Positions 43,681-56,899 of a stretch of DNA of 64,000 nt are shown here, piece after piece. Positions within the stretch are counted from its first letter, which is position 1. Each line of letters begins with the position of its first letter. The notes beneath the pieces are model-generated. The model saw nothing but the letters and a program-made list of their open reading frames with translations, was not told where the DNA came from and did no database searches. The stretch lies in contig CM067350.1 in assembly GCA_034190875.2 (NCBI GenBank), positions 80,629,423 through 80,693,422 on the forward strand. The letters are read 5' to 3'. Source of the stretch: Urechis unicinctus (Eukaryota; Annelida; Polychaeta; Xenopneusta; Urechidae). A program made the position numbers and the translations under genes.

Positions 43681-43784
43681 ATGTCTGCTAAACCTGACTA
43701 CCGATAGGATATGCCAATAAGGCACTTTGTGGAACATAATTGCTCTGACGGAGCACATGGCTTATTTTGAGATTTTATCTTTAT

Positions 43785-43910
43785 ATTCTGCTGCCGGGAT
43801 GAATCTATCTACGGAATGGGATTCCCAGTGAATCCATCTGCTGGTTGCGCTGCCGTGGTGAGTCTATCTATTGCTTGTGCTGCCGCGGTGAATCCATCTA
43901 CATATTGTAC
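43785..43910. repeat. 30-bp tandem repeat, about 4 copies
   Basis: Unit GCTGCCGTGGTGAATCCATC with a variable end (TACATATTGT, TGCTGGTTGC). Copies diverge at 10-20 percent by eye. Confidence 0.8.
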
Positions 43911-45104
43911 TGTTGATCCAGCGTTGCTGACCTGACGATACAGAACCATCCTGTAGCAGGTGCTTTTTATTATGTCCAGGAGGTGTTACCCTCACTGAAT
44001 CACGCAACGATTTATTTCCTGGCGATTTCTTCTTCGTCTGCTCTTTTCCTGACGGCAAGAAAACCCAATCGTTCAATAGTATCTGAGACATACTTCCCTA
44101 TCTACCATTTCATTGTGGGTGAATGCGTCTGATCAGCGCGCCAGCCAGACCACATAGTAAATACAACAAAGGTACAAGTTGACAAACGTTTCGCTACATA
44201 CATGACGTTTTCTGCCCGTTGACGACGTGTCCTTGCTGTTTCTGCATGTTGGTGACGTCACTTGACACTGTGCCTCGCGTGAGGGGTGGGGGGGATGGTT
44301 CAGGTTATTCCCCATTACGTTTCGCGCAGCTGTGTGCATGATTGGTACTTGTGTAGCGCGTCCTATAAGGCATCTAGTGCCAGTCGTGGTGGTGAAGGAA
44401 ATCGCTGTGATTAACACATGTAATGGTTACATATCAGCTGCAGATGTTAAGTACACCTCATGAATTACAACGTGACGTCACCTGTCGTGCCTTAGCTCCC
44501 TGACAGTGTGATGGCGCGCGCTGTTGCCTGTCACTGGCATAATGTCAGTCTGGAATTTGACAGCCACTCTAGCTCCATGATGAGAATACCTAATTTGTGT
44601 TCTATGAGAACATTGGCGGAGAAGGGAGCGTGCCTACCGTTTTGACCAGGAATTAAAATCGATAGAAATAGAACAATAAAGCAATGAATTGTTGGTCATT
44701 TATAACATTTGTAATGTCTGTATTACCTTGAGGGTTGTGCCTCATCGATCTCGTGCTTTGACCTCTTTATTTCATTCATTTTCACAATTGTGCTAGATAT
44801 AACCCAACATTATTAACACATTGCGTACGGATGACTACGTGATGTCACGAAATTATGAATATCAGGGAGAGTTCTGCCTTTTGTGAATCAGCCGGCAATC
44901 GGTGTGTTTGCTAGGAAGCGCAATAACAGCTGCGTTAAGAAGTAGGCCGTTGTGCGGATTGGGCTTACTCACTGTAATGTTCCTTGTAATCCATGCTCGA
45001 CTTAGAGGATATTGATTTTCAGGTAATCCTATTCATATTTAGATTGGCCGTTTGATAGGACCGTGGACGCCGAACTTATAATGGATTGCCTGTTGCATAG
45101 ATAT
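43911..45104. other. no recognisable feature
   Basis: About 1.2 kb without tandem repeats. Minus-strand frames at 43864-44091 and 44133-44417 have no family features. Confidence 0.4.
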
Positions 45105-45400
45105 TTAATTCATAGAGTTCCATGATCAGCTTATTATGTGAATTACATGGGTTACTTATACAGGGGATTTTATCCCAGATTTCACACACTGTGTGAATAA
45201 AGCTCTTAAGCATAGCGCAACGCATCGTATAAAATGACGGTTGTATGATACCTTGGTATCATAACTACACACTTTTGCCGCTGTTAACTGCTTTTTAATG
45301 ATAACACTTCGATGCAGTTCAAAGAGCCATACAGCTTTACGCCATACAAGGTTTTCTGTGCGAGTTTAATCTCGTAAACTGTTTTGGTACATGTCATTAG
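45105..45400. repeat. interspersed repeat, copy also at 12290-12590
   Basis: Same orientation and order of words as the left copy (ATGATCAGCTTATTATGTGA, CAACGCATCGTATAAAATGA, TTTTTAATGATAACACTTCG, ACAGCTTTACGCCATACA). This copy has no (TA)n tract or copy-1-type continuation to its right, which shows that the 0.3-kb block is an independent unit or was separated. Confidence 0.7.
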
Positions 45401-46440
45401 TAGACAGGTTGAGATCATTGACTGGAGATAGGGAGGACGTGTTGGTATTCCACGATGGTTCTAGTCGATATTGCTTCGTCAATGTTTGCGATTTATAGCC
45501 GTGTTACTAAGTGAAGCCATTACATCCACCAGCACCCGCTAATGGAACCGCCCATTGGCTATGTGTGGTGCGCTGTGGTAATTGATGCATCTCATGATTG
45601 TCCTGTTCACTGACTGCTCGGCGAGGATTTTTTTGCTGGTGCATTTCCTTATTTTCATGTGGTTGATAGACGGGGAGAGATATTCTCCGTCGTGTTTAAC
45701 CACGGTAGTGCGGCTGATCTGAAGAAGTATTTGACAAACCTTGAAAGTGCATCAATATCGATGGGTGGTCGATTTGAAATGAGAATTCAGTCAACAATCG
45801 CGTAGCTAATTTCTATATGCTACCTATGTAAAAACCCAGTGCAAGCCTGTGGTATGCAAATCACACATAATACTCCAGAGCACCAATCAAGCAGAGGCAT
45901 TATTTAAGCTGGGTATCAGCAGAATATGTTTGGGTCACCATTGGTCGGGAAATATTCATCCTGTGTAACCCTATTTGATACGATAGGACATGTTCCATAA
46001 CTCATCTTGCTAGACACGACTAGGAATGCACAACTCAGGGTCATTCCAGAGCCAGTCGCATTGCTTTATGTAAATGTTATGGTTAATCGACTTATTTAAA
46101 TCTATGGACGTATTTTGGCCACAATAAGCAGAGGAAAATGCTGAAGACTGACCTAGGCCTCATTGTAAATTGAACACAAGCTCCTTATTTAAATCAGGTC
46201 CTCCTGAAAACAAGTTACATATTTTTTATGCAGGGAAAAATTAAGAGATCTATAAATTGAGGGGGATGGCGACGAGAATGAACGGAACCACAGGGATTTA
46301 CATTTGCGGGCCGGTACATCAACCCAAGTGGGACACCGATTTCTTTCATTGAGAACATGTAGTTTTATCAAGCATTACCATTCGTCCTGAGATTTGCAAC
46401 CCAATGGGACAATTTTCTCAAGTTGAAAGGCTATATTTCC
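45401..46440. other. no recognisable feature
   Basis: About 1 kb of ordinary sequence before the TA tract. Confidence 0.4.
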
Positions 46441-46446
46441 ATAATA

Positions 46447-46451
46447 TATAT

Positions 46452-46541
<90 letters not shown>
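46447..46541. repeat. (TA)n microsatellite
   Basis: About 90 bases of nearly pure (TA)n, directly adjoining the fold-back element. Confidence 0.97.
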
Positions 46542-46545
<4 letters not shown>

Positions 46546-46547
46546 TA

Positions 46548-46673
46548 CTTTATGTGGGCATCCTTGCGTGGACCTAAGTCTTGGGTCCACGTAAAAGTAT
46601 ATATATTTATATATATAGAAAACCTTTCGTACACTTGGGTCCGCGTAAGGATGCCCACATAAAGCCAAGGCAC
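46548..46673. repeat. fold-back (inverted repeat) element
   Basis: The left arm CTTTATGTGGGCATCCTTGC (46549 on) is matched by the complement of GTAAGGATGCCCACATAAAG (right arm ending about 46672). The arms are about 30 bases with two or three mismatches and an interior of about 65 bases that includes a further small palindrome (CGTGGACC, 8-base gap, GGTCCACG) and a short TA tract. It is a hairpin or cruciform-forming unit of MITE type; related sequence is at 19430-19562. Confidence 0.75.
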
Positions 46674-47345
46674 TTTTTCTTTCAAAACTTTTACAAATAT
46701 TTTGGTTTGACCATTTTAATATTAAAGTCTGGTTTTCAAAACGTACAGAGGTGATCTTTTATGAATGATTGCTTTGAATTTTGAATATTATGGCGAAATC
46801 AAAATCTTTTTACCGATCTTCCCTCCAACCATTTATACTTTGGCCCAAATGGTCAAAATAATATTTAAACACTTACGTAGAATATGTTTAGTTGAAGTAT
46901 TGAAATACTTGATTTATTTTAAAATTGTCATACAAAAAAACTGTATTTTTTTTCATTTTTCGTCTATTTACAGCGTTGAATAAGTTCGTAAAACGCTGCC
47001 AATGGCTCCTGATGATCACATCTACAACAAACATTGTGATTCTAATCCATGATGACGGACAATGATTTCAAAATTTCGGTATTCCGCAAATATACGCAAA
47101 TAGGTATGGGCACAAAAGGTTGGATATAAACGTATTAATTAGTATGTTGACCACCGAGGACGATCTTTAGAGGACCAAAAGTATATACCAGGGATAAAAT
47201 GTGGCAAAAAGATTTTTATTTGCCTTAAACTTTTTCATTATATTATCAAACACATGCCGAATTAAAGATAAATAAATAATGACAGTAAAAATGTACTTGA
47301 ACCATTTGTCCACGAAAGGTTGGAGTCTGTGATAAGTTGTAATCG
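46674..47345. other. no gene; diverged relatives of the fold-back repeat
   Basis: ATATTTTGGTTTGACCATTTTA follows the fold-back, and GTCCACGAAAGGTTGGAG at about 47310 resembles 19520-19560, suggesting a larger repeat unit of about 0.7 kb. No coding region recognised. Confidence 0.4.
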
Positions 47346-47510
<165 letters not shown>

Positions 47511-50500
47511 TTAGGGTGGCTCAAAAAAACTTTTTTTTTTCCAGATTTTTAAAATTAATTTTATACCCTCCCGTCTAGCGTTTTCTGGAAAAATGACGAC
47601 TTTTGGTCCAAAATATATAATTTTGCACATATTATATTGATTTTCCTCACAAATTTTAAAGGTAAGTGAAGTATAACAGACTAAACATATTTATCATGGT
47701 AATATAAGTGTTTTGCACATTTTGTGTTCTTTTATACAACTCCAAAATGGGAATTTTAATGCAAAACATGCATTTTTACACACAAAAGTGGCATTAGTGG
47801 TTAAGGTCTTTGATATAATATTGTTGTTTTATGCTCCTTCAACTATACATGTTCTGTGACAATGCTCTATACCTTAAATATGCTATGTATCAGTAGATGC
47901 AAGGAGCAAAACAATAATTGTGTGGTGCTGAATGAATGCAGCAGAACAATTAGTGTGTGTCACAGAGTGAATTCTGCAGAATAATGATTGTTCGGTGGTG
48001 AATGCAAATACGTGCAACTAGTGCAGATTATCAGGAACAAGCAGATTTATTTGTGTAGCTGTAAAATGGTTGGAAAATCTGGTAGAAGTGGACGGAAACC
48101 ACGCTCGTCAAGTGTACCACTTTGCCCACACAAAGCGGTCTTAAGCGTGGTCGCCCCAGGAGAGATACCTCGCAACCTTCTCCAAAAAGATCAATCTCCA
48201 GTGATGATTCAACTGAAAACCCAGCAGAAACCTGTAGTGCAACAAGTAGTACCAGTGGAGAAAATGAAAAAGAGGCATGTTACCAGAAGCAGCTGCAGTA
48301 CTTCAGGACTGCTTCATACTCTGGTCGGACCTGCAACTGCGCAGTTCGTAACATGCAGACTCCCATCTAAGAAAGATGTCCTGAAAAGTTGGAGAGGCAT
48401 GAGAGATGGTACCGCGCAGAACTACCCCAACAGTGCCATTGCTGGTGACCTTGCCAAAGAAGTAACTTCAGTATGGAACAGGGCAGCATTGCCAACCAAT
48501 CCTTGATAGGCTGGGAGAATGGAAAAAAATACATCGTCTGAAGGAAAATGATACAAAGTGTGGAGTATACTCAGATTCAATTAACAAGCTATTCAACATT
48601 GCCCCAGCTGACATTGAGGAGAAGTTAGGCGCATCAAGGAATGCAAATGCAATTGAAGATCTGGCATTCTACAGGTCCCAGATACACCAAGAGTTCATCC
48701 ATGTTAGGTGTTGACAAAAAGATTCTCGGGATTCAGCACCAAAGAGAACAAAGGGCACAGAAGGAAGGTACACGGAGACGGTGTGAAGAACTCAAGAATT
48801 CTCAAGCAGCCAGTGTATACACAAGTAATGAAAGGTAACATAAATACAAATTGGATACATCATATGGATAACTACTATTAACTAGTGCATAGCCTAGTCA
48901 TAAATAAATTGTATATTTTGTATAAACTATTTACTTCCAGCTGTTTTAGTGTGTAAACTATTCATCTACAGTAAGTAAATACATGGCGGAGGTTTAGTGT
49001 GTGGTACAGGTGGCTTTAGTATTAGAGATGCATGTATATAGTAGTAGTATGTAGTAATTTTCTTCCCACTGGCAGTGACCACGAGGAGAACTGTGAAGAT
49101 GTCAGTGATACAGAGTATGTGGCTAGTGCAAAGACCCAGCAGGAACTGAAGAACAAAACAGACACAATACCTTGCACTGGGGTGGATCGTAAGACAATAT
49201 TGAAATTGACAACACAAGTGGCTACCAGATACCATATGTCTTCCTCACAACACCTAGCGATGGTATCAGCAACAGTTGTAGCTGCTGGTGGGGACATGCA
49301 AGAAGTTGTCGCAAGTTCAGCTACCATCAAACGCCATCGTAAGTCAGCCCAACAAGAAAAGGCTAAAGAAATCCGAGCCAAGAAAGTTAGGCCTAGGTAC
49401 CCCGTGGTCCACTGGGATGGCAAGATCATTGACTATGCATTAGGTATGCATGATGACTGCAATGCGTGGTTTTAAGTGGACCAGGTAACTGTCCCCCAAC
49501 ATTCTTAGGAGCCCCTATTTTTAGGAGAGGAACAGGAGAACAGCTCTGCAACTCATGCTTAGTGTATGATATCCCCAGAGAGTCCATTGTTGCTGGTGTG
49601 TTTGATACCACAGCCTCAACAACCGGCATCCAGCAAGGCTGTTGCATCCGCTTGGAGCAGACTGTTGGCCATGCGTTTCTGTGGAATGCTTGTAGACACC
49701 ACATGGCAGAGCTACACATCAAGCATATGTGGTCAAGCTTCATACCTGCCACAAAGGGTATGTATATACACTTACAGTTACACTATACAGACCAGGTCTA
49801 CCAATATTGTGTATACTAGTAAACCAGTTTTAATGTACATTGTGCAAATCAGTAGGAGTGTGTTTGACCAAAAGTATATATCTTATAGGTCCTGTGGAGC
49901 CCATATTCAAGCGCTTCCAGGAATGGTATCTCCCTCAAGCCAGAGCCGCTGCAGCTGCAGTACTACCTCAAGTGTTCCCGGATCCTAATGGGCTGGCACA
50001 GTGGTAGTGGCCTGCTGACTTTGCTGGTTCTCCAACTGGAGCGTACACCTTGGTCACCACCCTCGCTCTGGAGTCCAAGCAGTGGGCCAGGGACCAGTTG
50101 GTGGCCAACACCTTTGAGAGGGAGGACTACCGTGAGCTGACAGAGCTCATCTACTTCTACCTGGGAGGTGATGTGAGTTCAATAAAAGCCTTACTAGTTA
50201 GATAATCTGTTCATGAATTAAATATCAAACACCACTAGTATATATGAACTGTCTGTCTTTGCAGGTACCCAGGGGATTCAGAATGCGACGACCAGGTGCT
50301 AACCATTCAGCACGTTTCATGGCCAGTTCGCAATACCTGATGAAGATGCAGATTCTCAGCAATGTGTGGCCATTGACAAACCGGTTGAAATCTGTGGTCC
50401 TGAAGATGTCGCAGATCATCACCCTTCTGTATGGGGCTTACTTCCTAAAATCTCGTCTGACAGCTCCTGCACCCCGCAATGATCTTGGCTTCTACTATGC

Positions 50501-51377
50501 AGTTAAGGCATATGCCTCAGTGGAACAACAGGCTGCCAGGGAAGGGCTCGAGAGCATCAAACGGCACCTTTGGTACCTGGTGCCAGAGCAGGTCGTACTG
50601 TGCCTCTTCGATGATGGTGTATCAGAAGATGAGAAGAAGGAGGTAGCAAGGGCTCTGGTAGCACACCCTGCACCACCTGTCTTCCATCCAGGCAAACCAA
50701 ACTTCCAGCCTGTGATTGACCTACTGGGAGTGACCCGCCCAAGTCTGGCAGTGTTCGTCAGTGAGCGATCTTGGCTGCTGTTTAAGCTATTCAGAAGCAA
50801 TACAGACTGGCTGCTCCGAGAACCAGCAACTTGGCCCCAAGATGCAGCCTATCGTGAGCTGAGGGAGCTAGTGAGGGACCTGAAGGTGGTCAATGACTGC
50901 GCTGAGCGTGCCGTCAAGGACGTGCAGGAGTACGCAAATGCTACACGTGACGCAGGAAATATTGACGATGTGATATTGGTTGGAACGGATCACCGCTGTC
51001 GGCTGTCACACCTCCGCAAGGCTGACTTAAATGCCAAAATCTAAGACTGAGACTGAAACACTAATGCATGCTAAAATGCATTTTGTTGTACTGAAGTTGC
51101 TACATAAATGGACACTGATCATATGCTTCAGTTTTTGTATTGTGTAATGAACCAGAAGGTATAATAAATAAAGCTATTGTCTTTTAATGAATTTTATTCC
51201 TTCCAAACTGAAAAATAGCTAAAAATCGTCATTTTTCCAGAAAACGCTAGACAGGAGGGTATAAAATTAATTTTAAAAATCCGAAAAAAAATCAGTGTGA
51301 TAAGGGCATCATTATGCACAAAATAAAACCAGGGGAGCACGCGTTTTCAAAAGAAAGGTTTTTTTGAGCCACCCTAA
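47511..51377 (+). mobile_element. 3.9-kb cut-and-paste DNA transposon, superfamily unassigned
   Basis: Inverted ends TTAGGGTGGCTCAAAAAAAC (47511) and its complement GTTTTTTTGAGCCACCCTAA-like (to 51377). Similarity continues inwards through AAAATTAATTTTATACCCTC and GTCTAGCGTTTTCTGG to the CGTCATTTT block. The right end has about 65 extra bases inside the inverted repeat (about 51285-51355). Flanking sequence is TA-rich; TA on both sides fits a TA target duplication but cannot be proven in such a context. One spliced transposase gene fills the interior. Lesions in it suggest this copy is inactive. Confidence 0.85.
48066..51044 (+). pseudogene. spliced transposase-like gene, disabled
   Basis: From MVGKSGRSGRKPRSS (48066) the coding potential passes through frames near 48120 and 48260, LPSKKDVLKSWRGM (about 48370), a shift near 48497, EWKKIHRLKENDTKCGVYSD, another near 48705, and an exon end at 48834. 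Intron 48835-49075. Exon: TGVDRKTILKLTTQVATRYH, PRYPVVHWDGKIIDYALG, a shift at about 49464, then LSGPGNCPPTFLGAPIF, VAGVFDTTASTTGIQQGCCI and FLWNACRHHMAELHIKHMW to 49757. Intron 49758-49888. Exon to 50172 with TAG at 50005-50007. Intron 50173-50264. Last exon to 51044. The WDGK, FDTT and later acidic residues could be an RNase H-type DDE triad; this is inference. I recall similar proteins in other invertebrates but no superfamily name. Confidence 0.65.
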
Positions 51378-52205
<828 letters not shown>

Positions 52206-52208
<3 letters not shown>

Positions 52209-52958
52209 GGGAAAAACATTAGAGATCTCCCGATTGTCCCTGGCAAGTAGGTAAAGCCGTCGGACAAGTGAAGCTGCAATCTAACTAGCCCGGCGGGACA
52301 AGTCGTTTTTATATTCTTTTTTTGTTGTTGTCTTTAAACGAAGCAATATCAAGATCGATCGGCGATTCCTGGGAACGTGCGCTCAGTTTACCGGGAAAGA
52401 AAACCTCAATCGTCCGTATGCGAACTCAAGGTCTAAGCTTACTGCGTTGTGAGACTCGTCAACATTCGATCGGTCACATTCGCGGTTTCAAGTTAATTCC
52501 CCTTTGTTTTGCATTAGGATGTAGATGCGAAGGTATAGATCTTCGATCTATAAACAGTTTCATGTCCTCGATAAATGCTGAGACGACGTCATGAAATAAT
52601 TTTATCTTATGACGCCCAACTAAAAATTATGATCAAACTTACAGTGACTTTCGTGAGTGTGCTCGTTCACTAATGACGCTTGTAACGGAAAGGCTTGCTA
52701 ATCACTGGCACTGATAGATAGGGCACACTTGAAGAGGAGGACCAGTAACAGCAGTAACAGAAGGGTTTGTGACACATATGTATCATTCCACGATATGGAT
52801 GGCCTGCTCGACTTTACCAATTAGCAAATGCAAGGTTTTGATACGTGTATGTTTGTGATTATATACAATTTATATTGTGTTTGTGTGCAGATGTTTGCCA
52901 GGGCCACCGTTCTCTGTGTATAACAACTGTACATGTGGCAAGCCAGTCGCCCACTCTG
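52206..52958. other. no recognisable feature
   Basis: No gene or repeat recognised. The 90-aa frame at 52322-52594 has no motif. Confidence 0.4.
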
Positions 52959-52959
52959 C

Positions 52960-53058
52960 ATAGTACCTATTCACACTGCATGCCCCCTATTCACACTGCA
53001 GAACCCTTATTCACACTGCATGGCCCCTATTCACACTGCAGGATCACCGCTCATACTG
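52960..53058. repeat. 21-bp tandem repeat, about 5 copies
   Basis: Unit CCTATTCACACTGCATGGCC with variants (GCAGAACC, GCAGGATC). Confidence 0.85.
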
Positions 53059-53170
53059 TATGACGCTCGGGCCTAGAAACTCACGTGGACATGGGCTCCT
53101 ATATTACTAGTACTGCACAGAGACTGTTGTTGGCCAAATGCCATTGGAAAATCAACCTTACTAATATTAT
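53059..53170. other. spacer before R2
   Basis: No feature seen. Confidence 0.3.
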
Positions 53171-54612
53171 CTTGATTATTTTGTCAGGAGAAACTTTAAC
53201 TCTGGTGATTCCCTGACGAATCTCACAATTCCCGGCAGGACGATATAATAAATCTGGTTTTATGGAATTCTCTCCGCTGATACCATAAGTGGATGGTCCA
53301 TCCTAAGTTTTATGCACGAAATGTGTTCCAAATCTAACCTTTTTCATTGAATGTTCAAACGTAGGCTCAGAACAGACCCACTATTTATTCTATATTTCAA
53401 CTGTTCATTGGACGGTGTCCAACATTTCCCATCATGTCGAACTCCCGTATTTAACCAGATGAATTATGATACGCGTTTCAGAAACACACATTCTTACCCA
53501 AAGCCACCTGATCGATTTCTGGCCAAAAATGCCATTGATAAAGAGAAAAATACTTGTATGATATAAAACATAGAACTTAATGTCAGCGATTCTAAACTAA
53601 TGTGTTTTTTCCACTAAATCAGAGTGATCTTCATGCTGCGTCGTTGGTTAATGTTTGCTCGGACAGTTTCTGGCGTTGCCGCTCATGCTTTGATGATAAT
53701 GTGCCTCCATACGCAATGCGCCTGAGCAGGAGTGGTCAAGTAACATCTCATCAGGTGTTTGATTTTCGATAGCGTACGTGACGCGACGTGTTGTTTTCAA
53801 ACCGAGCCGGAAGTCAGTAAGAATCATCCTTGGTATTAACAGCTGGGTTATAATGGTCCAGAAGTCGTTATTTCACGGGTGCGCCTTACTTGCTGCTTTT
53901 TCCTCGCCTTGTCTCTCTATCTCGTTTCACCACCAGTTACAATATGGCAAGAATGTCATGTCCACTGCGCAGGTGACGTTTTGTTGCATGAGCAAAGTAT
54001 CCGAGCCTACGTAAACGTACTTTATACATAAAGCTAATGATAGCTGCGATGGAAATATTGGAAAAGGTCAGCTAAGAATAGAATGCATTCATGTATAATG
54101 CATAGCGGTTTCTGTATGAGTCAGTTATAAGGACATAAGGTGCACCATGTGGCCCATTATTAGAGTGTGGACATCTGTAAAATGAATTGACTATCACATA
54201 AAGTATTTCAACTGAGTCTAAATACGCCTCATGACTGCAAGGTAATGATTAGCTCGAGGAAGCAATCTTGGTTGGTAATTACCTGCACACCCTGGTTCGT
54301 CTGGCATCTCAGTTAAGAGGACAATCATAAGATGCAATTATCACCACAGCGCGCCACATGCGGTTCCATTATAAGATAATAATGATTGTTATGTACAATT
54401 TACATATAAATATATATATTCAAACATAGATGTGCAAACACATACACATAAACATATCCAATGGCAAAGGAGGGATAAACTTCTGGACCACATGCTCTTT
54501 ACTAGTTTGATAAAGTGTTTTAAACACAAAAGCACGCACAACATTACATTACTGCAATGTCTCGTGTTTAATCAAATGGCACAATAACGGTTTAGAACTG
54601 ATTATGACGTTA
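53171..54612 (+). repeat. 1.4-kb direct repeat, copy R2 (with 25716-27125)
   Basis: Collinear with R1 with small indels, for example a missing dozen bases after CATGTCGAAC (about 53440) and an extra AATGAATTGACTATCACATA (about 54181). Same orientation as R1, 27.5 kb apart. Confidence 0.85.
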
Positions 54613-54698
54613 CTGACAAAATAGAATACAATTAATAAGCTTCGTTGTGTTGGTGCTATCTTGCATAAGAACAGTACTTTGGCATAAATGGTTACTGA
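54613..54698. other. spacer
   Basis: No feature seen. Confidence 0.3.
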
Positions 54699-55410
54699 GT
54701 GTTTTTCTTGGTAACGCATGTTGCAGCATCCTACCCAGATAGAGACACTGAACCTGGGGACCTGTTTTTTCACCTGATGGAATACAATGATACGACTGCA
54801 AAAGTTATTACTGGTAAAGCACCTGCGGTTAAATGGATGGGTGAGAAACAGAAGGCCATGAGTTGTGATACATCGTGTTGTGTCATACTGGACGAGCGTA
54901 AAAAGTGGCGTTGCTCAGTTGTTCAATATATAACCCGCTCACTTCGTAATCTACATAATTTATAGATGCAATGAAAATGATTGTTCCACCAGGAATATGC
55001 GACTCAAGCGTGATCACCATACGTTCAAGGTGGCAGATATGCATTGGAAAGGGCTCAAAGAACGGGTACAAATCTTGCCAACGAGGTAGGTATGATAACA
55101 GTTACGAAAATATATGATGAACGTAATGACATTTACATGAACATGTGCCAGAATAACTTCATAGTATGGGACATTCGTCAATCCACGGTACTATGTTCCA
55201 CTCACACTAAGGCATCCTACGGTAAAATATACTTTTGGTAAAACCATTCGTCAATGGCGAGTTTCCCGTGAAAATGTGCTGACCGGCTGGTACTTCATCT
55301 ATAGAACACATGATTCTTACTCTTCCAGACGGCGCCATTACACGGATTACGATAGAGATCAGCTAGACGCAGGGATACAAGACCTGAACATAGCTCTCAC
55401 AGCTGCATAA
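54699..55410 (+). pseudogene. unrecognised coding-like stretch
   Basis: Open plus-strand segments follow one another: an 88-codon frame at 54699-54965 (LFFHLMEYNDTTAKVITGKA, LDERKKWRCSVVQYI), DAMKMIVPPGICDSSVITI (about 54965-55020), TKIYDERNDIYMNMCQNNF (about 55100-55160) and a last run with RRRHYTDYDRDQLDAGIQDL ending at a TAA near 55410. The succession in different frames suggests a frameshifted gene of 200 or more residues. VPPG followed by a beta-rich stretch is faintly like minor capsid proteins of virus-like elements, but I cannot support that. It begins 90 bases after R2. Confidence 0.3.
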
Positions 55411-55618
55411 TATATGAGCATGTAAGAGATAGTTTTAGCTCCATCTTATATTGCCTGAACACAGAAATCATTCGACAAAATAATAACTGTTCAGCTATCC
55501 GTTTGGCTGATTAAGTTAATCTTGAAAATAAGCAGCTGTATTGAACCTCCAAGGATTAAGCTCGCCGTCATAGCAAGCATCATCTTATTCAGCTGCTATG
55601 GTGAAGTGGGCCATTTCA
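55411..55618. other. no recognisable feature
   Basis: Spacer before a TA tract. Confidence 0.3.

Positions 55619-55619
<1 letters not shown>

Positions 55620-55702
<83 letters not shown>
55620..55702. repeat. (TA)n microsatellite
   Basis: About 80 bases of pure (TA)n; a smaller TA patch follows to 55730. Confidence 0.97.
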
Positions 55703-55704
<2 letters not shown>

Positions 55705-55754
55705 TGATATATATATATCTATATATATATTCTATTACGCTTTACGATAAATGA

Positions 55755-56028
55755 TTGAATCCCTTTCGCCAAAAACCCTCGCCAACATACACACAAACAT
55801 CTTAGAAACCATCACCAGCATACACAGAATCACCAGAGAAACCCTCGCCAGCATTCACACAATCATCGCAGGAAATACAGCACTACGCATTGTTCTACAG
55901 TCCTTGCCACTGTTCTACAGTCCTTGCCACTGTTCTACAGTCCTTGCCATTGTTCTACAGTCCTTGCCATTGTTCTATAGTCCTTGCCATTGTTCTACAG
56001 TCCTTGCCATTGTTCTACAGTCCTTGCG
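55755..56028. repeat. 20-bp minisatellite, about 7 copies, with a degenerate 30-bp repeat before it
   Basis: Unit TTCTACAGTCCTTGCCATTG from 55893 to 56025, very homogeneous. Between 55775 and 55865 a looser unit of about 36 bases (CACCAGCATACACA, ACCCTCGCCAGCATTCACAC) recurs two to three times. Confidence 0.88.
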
Positions 56029-56890
56029 TTCCCACCCAGTAGCGCCAGCAACTCGATTGTGACTGGACCGAAAACAAATTGTTATCAAGTTGGTGATTAA
56101 TTATGTATAAAATAGGTGGGACCTGTTCACGTAATCTTCCTAGTTCTCCGTCGTCTTTATTTTGCCAGAAGAGCAACGCTATATGAGTCGAAGCTGCAAC
56201 TTTTCCAAAGGTTAATGAGCGACTATATCTAATATGACTTTCCTCAAGTTTGCCTTGCCTTATGCGGCAAGAATACGACGTCTGTCTTGAACAATTAACT
56301 CAAACGAGGTTAACACTTTGATGGACGGGAGCTCACTTAAGTTGAGCTATGTACGAGCATGACACTCACCGTAGAATCATTTATATTAATTCAACTCCTC
56401 ATAGAATAATTCGGGTAAATTAAATTTCCTATAGCATCAAATTCTTTAAAGAATCACTCAGGTTAAATGCACTACAGACTAATCAAGGCAGGTCAAATAC
56501 AATATAGAATTACTAGGGTAACTCGCTAAGGTAAGTTAGGCGAAAGATGACGCAGGTGATTCACAATCGCCATAAAATGCTGTGTTTTCATCCCCGAGAT
56601 GAAATTCGATATAACATGTTACCAATGTGTTCTGTGAATGCACTCTCCTCGCTGTCAGCGCCACAGTTGACGGAATCCTTCCGTTGTCAGTGGTGGTCAG
56701 TGGTAAAGAAGCCGCTCTGTTGCAAGAGTCACTAGGGACAAACTATTCCGTTAGAAGAGCCATTAGCGAATAGACCCTCCTGTTGGCATTGTCATCAGTG
56801 AGTTGATCCTTACTGTTTCCAGTGTCGCTGGTGAATGCGCCTTCCTCTTACCTGTGTCTATGGTGGCCTGACATTCGCAGAGCCATTGAT
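56029..56890. other. no recognisable feature
   Basis: Ordinary sequence up to the LINE relic. A CAGTG/GGTGAAT-type irregular repetition at 56690-56890 is too degenerate to define. Confidence 0.4.
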
Positions 56891-56899
56891 GAATAGGAT

